Origin: Streptomyces sp. NBC_00239
GTDB lineage: Bacteria; Actinomycetota; Actinomycetes; Streptomycetales; Streptomycetaceae
NCBI RefSeq assembly: GCF_036194065.1
Contig: NZ_CP108095.1
Span: 2,046,001 to 2,110,000 of the forward strand
DNA: 64,000 nt
Direction of reading: 5' to 3'
Shown here: positions 62,646 to 64,000 of the stretch, piece after piece
How positions within the stretch are numbered: position 1 is the stretch's first letter
Layout: each line of letters opens with the position of its first letter
Notes under the pieces: generated by a model
What the model saw: only the letters and a program-made list of their open reading frames with translations
The model's database searches: none
What the model was told of the DNA's origin: nothing
Made by a program: the position numbers and the translations under genes

Positions 62646-64000
62646 GCTGCGTCCTCCTTCGCCTGTCCGAAAATGTCCACGGGCCCGTGCGTCGGCTCGT
62701 CGTCGACGTCTTCCGCAATTCGCCCGGCGGCTTCTCGCTCTGCATCCGTCATGAGGCGGATCCCGTCAAAGCCCCACCGACCGCCGGCGCCCGCACGCCG
62801 CTTCGTGAAGCCGCGGGACTCCAGCTCGACGCCGAGTGCCCAGCCGCTGAGCACTTCCTTCCTGGAAAGCCCCGCGTCCTCCGTCCACTCCGCGTAGGCA
62901 CGTCGGACGGCCATCGGGGCGACGCGGGCGCCGTCCTCCTGGACCAGGCGAGCCGCAATGAACTCTGCGAGCCTGTCCTCCGATTCGCGGTAATCCTGCG
63001 TAGCCCCGGCGACGGAGGAAGGCTCCTGGAGCCCGTGCTCGTACCACTCCATCGAGCCGCGGACGGCCCACGCGAGGATGCCCTCCGCCTCCGACCGCAG
63101 CTTGGCGGGAAGGCTGGTGTCCGCCGTCGAACCACGTCGGAACGTTGCCTCAAACGGGATCAATTTCACGCGGCGCCAAATTCCGGTGTCCTGCGACAGA
63201 ATCGCCGGCTTGTAGTTGCCGGCCACCATGAGAAGGAAGCTAGGGACGTACGTGAACGGATTGCTGTGGAGGAAACGGCACGTCACCGGGTCACCGCCCG
63301 TCAGCTGCTTGACCAGCGCTTCCGCCAGACGCGAGTACTTTTCTGTCTCGCTCGCCGTCACGAGCCGGGCTCCGCGGAGGGAGGCGAGTTCGGGAGAGGC
63401 CTGCCCGACGGATGTGCGCTGCTCGAACGTTGAGAACTCCGTCGACTTCGTGATCCCGCGGAGCGCGTGGATCAGCGCGTCGAGCAACGCCGACTTCCCG
63501 TTGCTCCCCTGCCCATGCATGAACACGAAGCACTGTTCAGCCGTGCTCCCGGTGATCCCGTATCCGACGAGGCGCCGCATATACCCGGGCATCTCCGGGT
63601 GCTGCGGGAACACCTCGTCGAGGAACGTCAACCACCTCTCCGCCGGAGCCGCAGGGTCGTACGCCACGTCAAGGCGGCGCGTGATCATGTCCTCGGGCCG
63701 GTGCGGGTGGAGTGCGCCCGTGCGGAGGTTGATCGTGCCGTTGGCGACGGACAGCAGTTCCTCATGGGCGTCAAACTCGTCGGCGCGGGCGGGTACTCCG
63801 GGGACGCTCGGAAGCTCCTTGATTGCCGCGTCGATGCTGCGGTTCGTCAGGGCCTTCAGCGCCAGGCGCCGGTTCGTGTCGTCGCCCGTGGCGATCAGCT
63901 CCGCGCCCATAAGGTGAAGGGAGCGGCGGACCTGCGCTTGCCCGGGAACCCAGATCGTTCCGTCCCAGACGAGGAACCCGAGCCCGGTTGCGTACCGTAC
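62642..64000 (-). CDS. P4-type phage primase / SF3 helicase (5' end beyond window)
   Basis: C-terminal 452 residues of a phage/plasmid primase-helicase. The D5-type N-terminal segment (GLGFLVWDGTIWVPG) is at the window edge and the frame is open to base 64000, so the true start lies outside. An internal ATG at 63910 is not the start. Walker A is GQGSNGKS (63514-63491), followed by LRGARLVTASETEK (Walker B region) and LLMVAGNYKP (sensor). It unwinds DNA for the coupled polymerase. Confidence 0.92.
   Translation of the reverse strand, partial: VRYATGLGFLVWDGTIWVPGQAQVRRSLHLMGAELIATGDDTNRRLALKALTNRSIDAAIKELPSVPGVPARADEFDAHEELLSVANGTINLRTGALHPHRPEDMITRRLDVAYDPAAPAERWLTFLDEVFPQHPEMPGYMRRLVGYGITGSTAEQCFVFMHGQGSNGKSALLDALIHALRGITKSTEFSTFEQRTSVGQASPELASLRGARLVTASETEKYSRLAEALVKQLTGGDPVTCRFLHSNPFTYVPSFLLMVAGNYKPAILSQDTGIWRRVKLIPFEATFRRGSTADTSLPAKLRSEAEGILAWAVRGSMEWYEHGLQEPSSVAGATQDYRESEDRLAEFIAARLVQEDGARVAPMAVRRAYAEWTEDAGLSRKEVLSGWALGVELESRGFTKRRAGAGGRWGFDGIRLMTDAEREAAGRIAEDVDDEPTHGPVDIFGQAKEDAA

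Larger units (their letters stand above)
49934..64000. mobile_element. integrated temperate actinophage (partial)
   Basis: From the poxB break to the right edge the sequence has phage gene content: a family A DNA polymerase, P4-type primase/helicase, HNH nuclease, phage sigma factor, dozens of tiny overlapping genes and repeated promoter/operator units. GC is visibly lower than in the host part. No structural genes and no integrase are seen, so the element extends well beyond 64000. Confidence 0.9.

Overview
The window is a very GC-rich actinomycete chromosome, almost certainly Streptomyces. Geosmin synthase, DUF397 and DUF2637 proteins, the XRE/DUF397 pair, an oxygen-dependent (CobG-type) cobalamin pathway and many GTG starts all point there. 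It has two parts: about 49.9 kb of host chromosome, and from about 49.94 kb to the right end an integrated temperate phage that has split a host poxB gene. The prophage runs off the right edge.

Host, left to right. 0-12.4 kb holds housekeeping and accessory genes: a VanW-type exported protein, a GH16-like glycosidase, a DEAD-box RNA helicase, an APC permease with a universal stress protein, nadE, a GNAT acetyltransferase, a Nudix hydrolase, an AEC transporter, an MFS pump divergent from a MarR regulator, and a second MarR gene overlapping a small conserved gene. 12.6-24.7 kb is a cobalamin cluster in three units: cobL-cobM-cobK rightward, cobG-cobH-cobIJ leftward, and cobN rightward behind a cobalamin riboswitch. 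24.7-32.4 kb holds a nucleotidyltransferase, a membrane protein, geosmin synthase, an aldo/keto reductase, an Eis-like acetyltransferase and a secreted GH6 glucanase. 32.8-41.6 kb is a purine-catabolism locus: XdhC, a purine permease, the three-subunit molybdenum hydroxylase and divergent pucR. 41.7-48.8 kb has a repeat protein, a coupled cytochrome P450/terpene cyclase pair, a GntR regulator, an FhuF-like ferric reductase behind an iron box, a DUF2637 membrane protein and an anti-sigma-type ATPase. Two nearly identical 112-113 bp palindromic repeats lie at 15.7 and 32.6 kb in opposite orientations.

Prophage (about 49.94 kb onward). Most genes run leftward: a partial primase/SF3 helicase, a family A DNA polymerase, an HNH nuclease, a phage sigma factor and many small genes. 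One divergent rightward pair (XRE regulator plus DUF397 protein) probably belongs to lysogeny or host interaction. Two copies of a 53-bp promoter/operator unit (palindromic core GAGTACTC plus a downstream leader), several terminators and long palindromes divide it into transcription units. No integrase is visible, so it is presumably at the far end.

The most striking feature is the leftward unit from about 57.4 to 54.7 kb. Eleven very small genes are either overlapped stop-to-start or separated by structured RNAs. Two gaps hold complete type II hammerhead self-cleaving ribozymes (full catalytic core, GUC cleavage triplet, covarying stem I). Three hold small tRNA-like folds with a T-arm and acceptor stem but no D-arm. 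A fourth, nearly complete tRNA with an oversized anticodon loop lies at 51.4 kb. In the gaps at 55.7-57.1 kb each element starts just after a stop codon and ends just before the next ribosome binding site. My inference is RNA punctuation: the polycistronic phage mRNA is cut by its own ribozymes and, at the tRNA mimics, perhaps by host RNase P.
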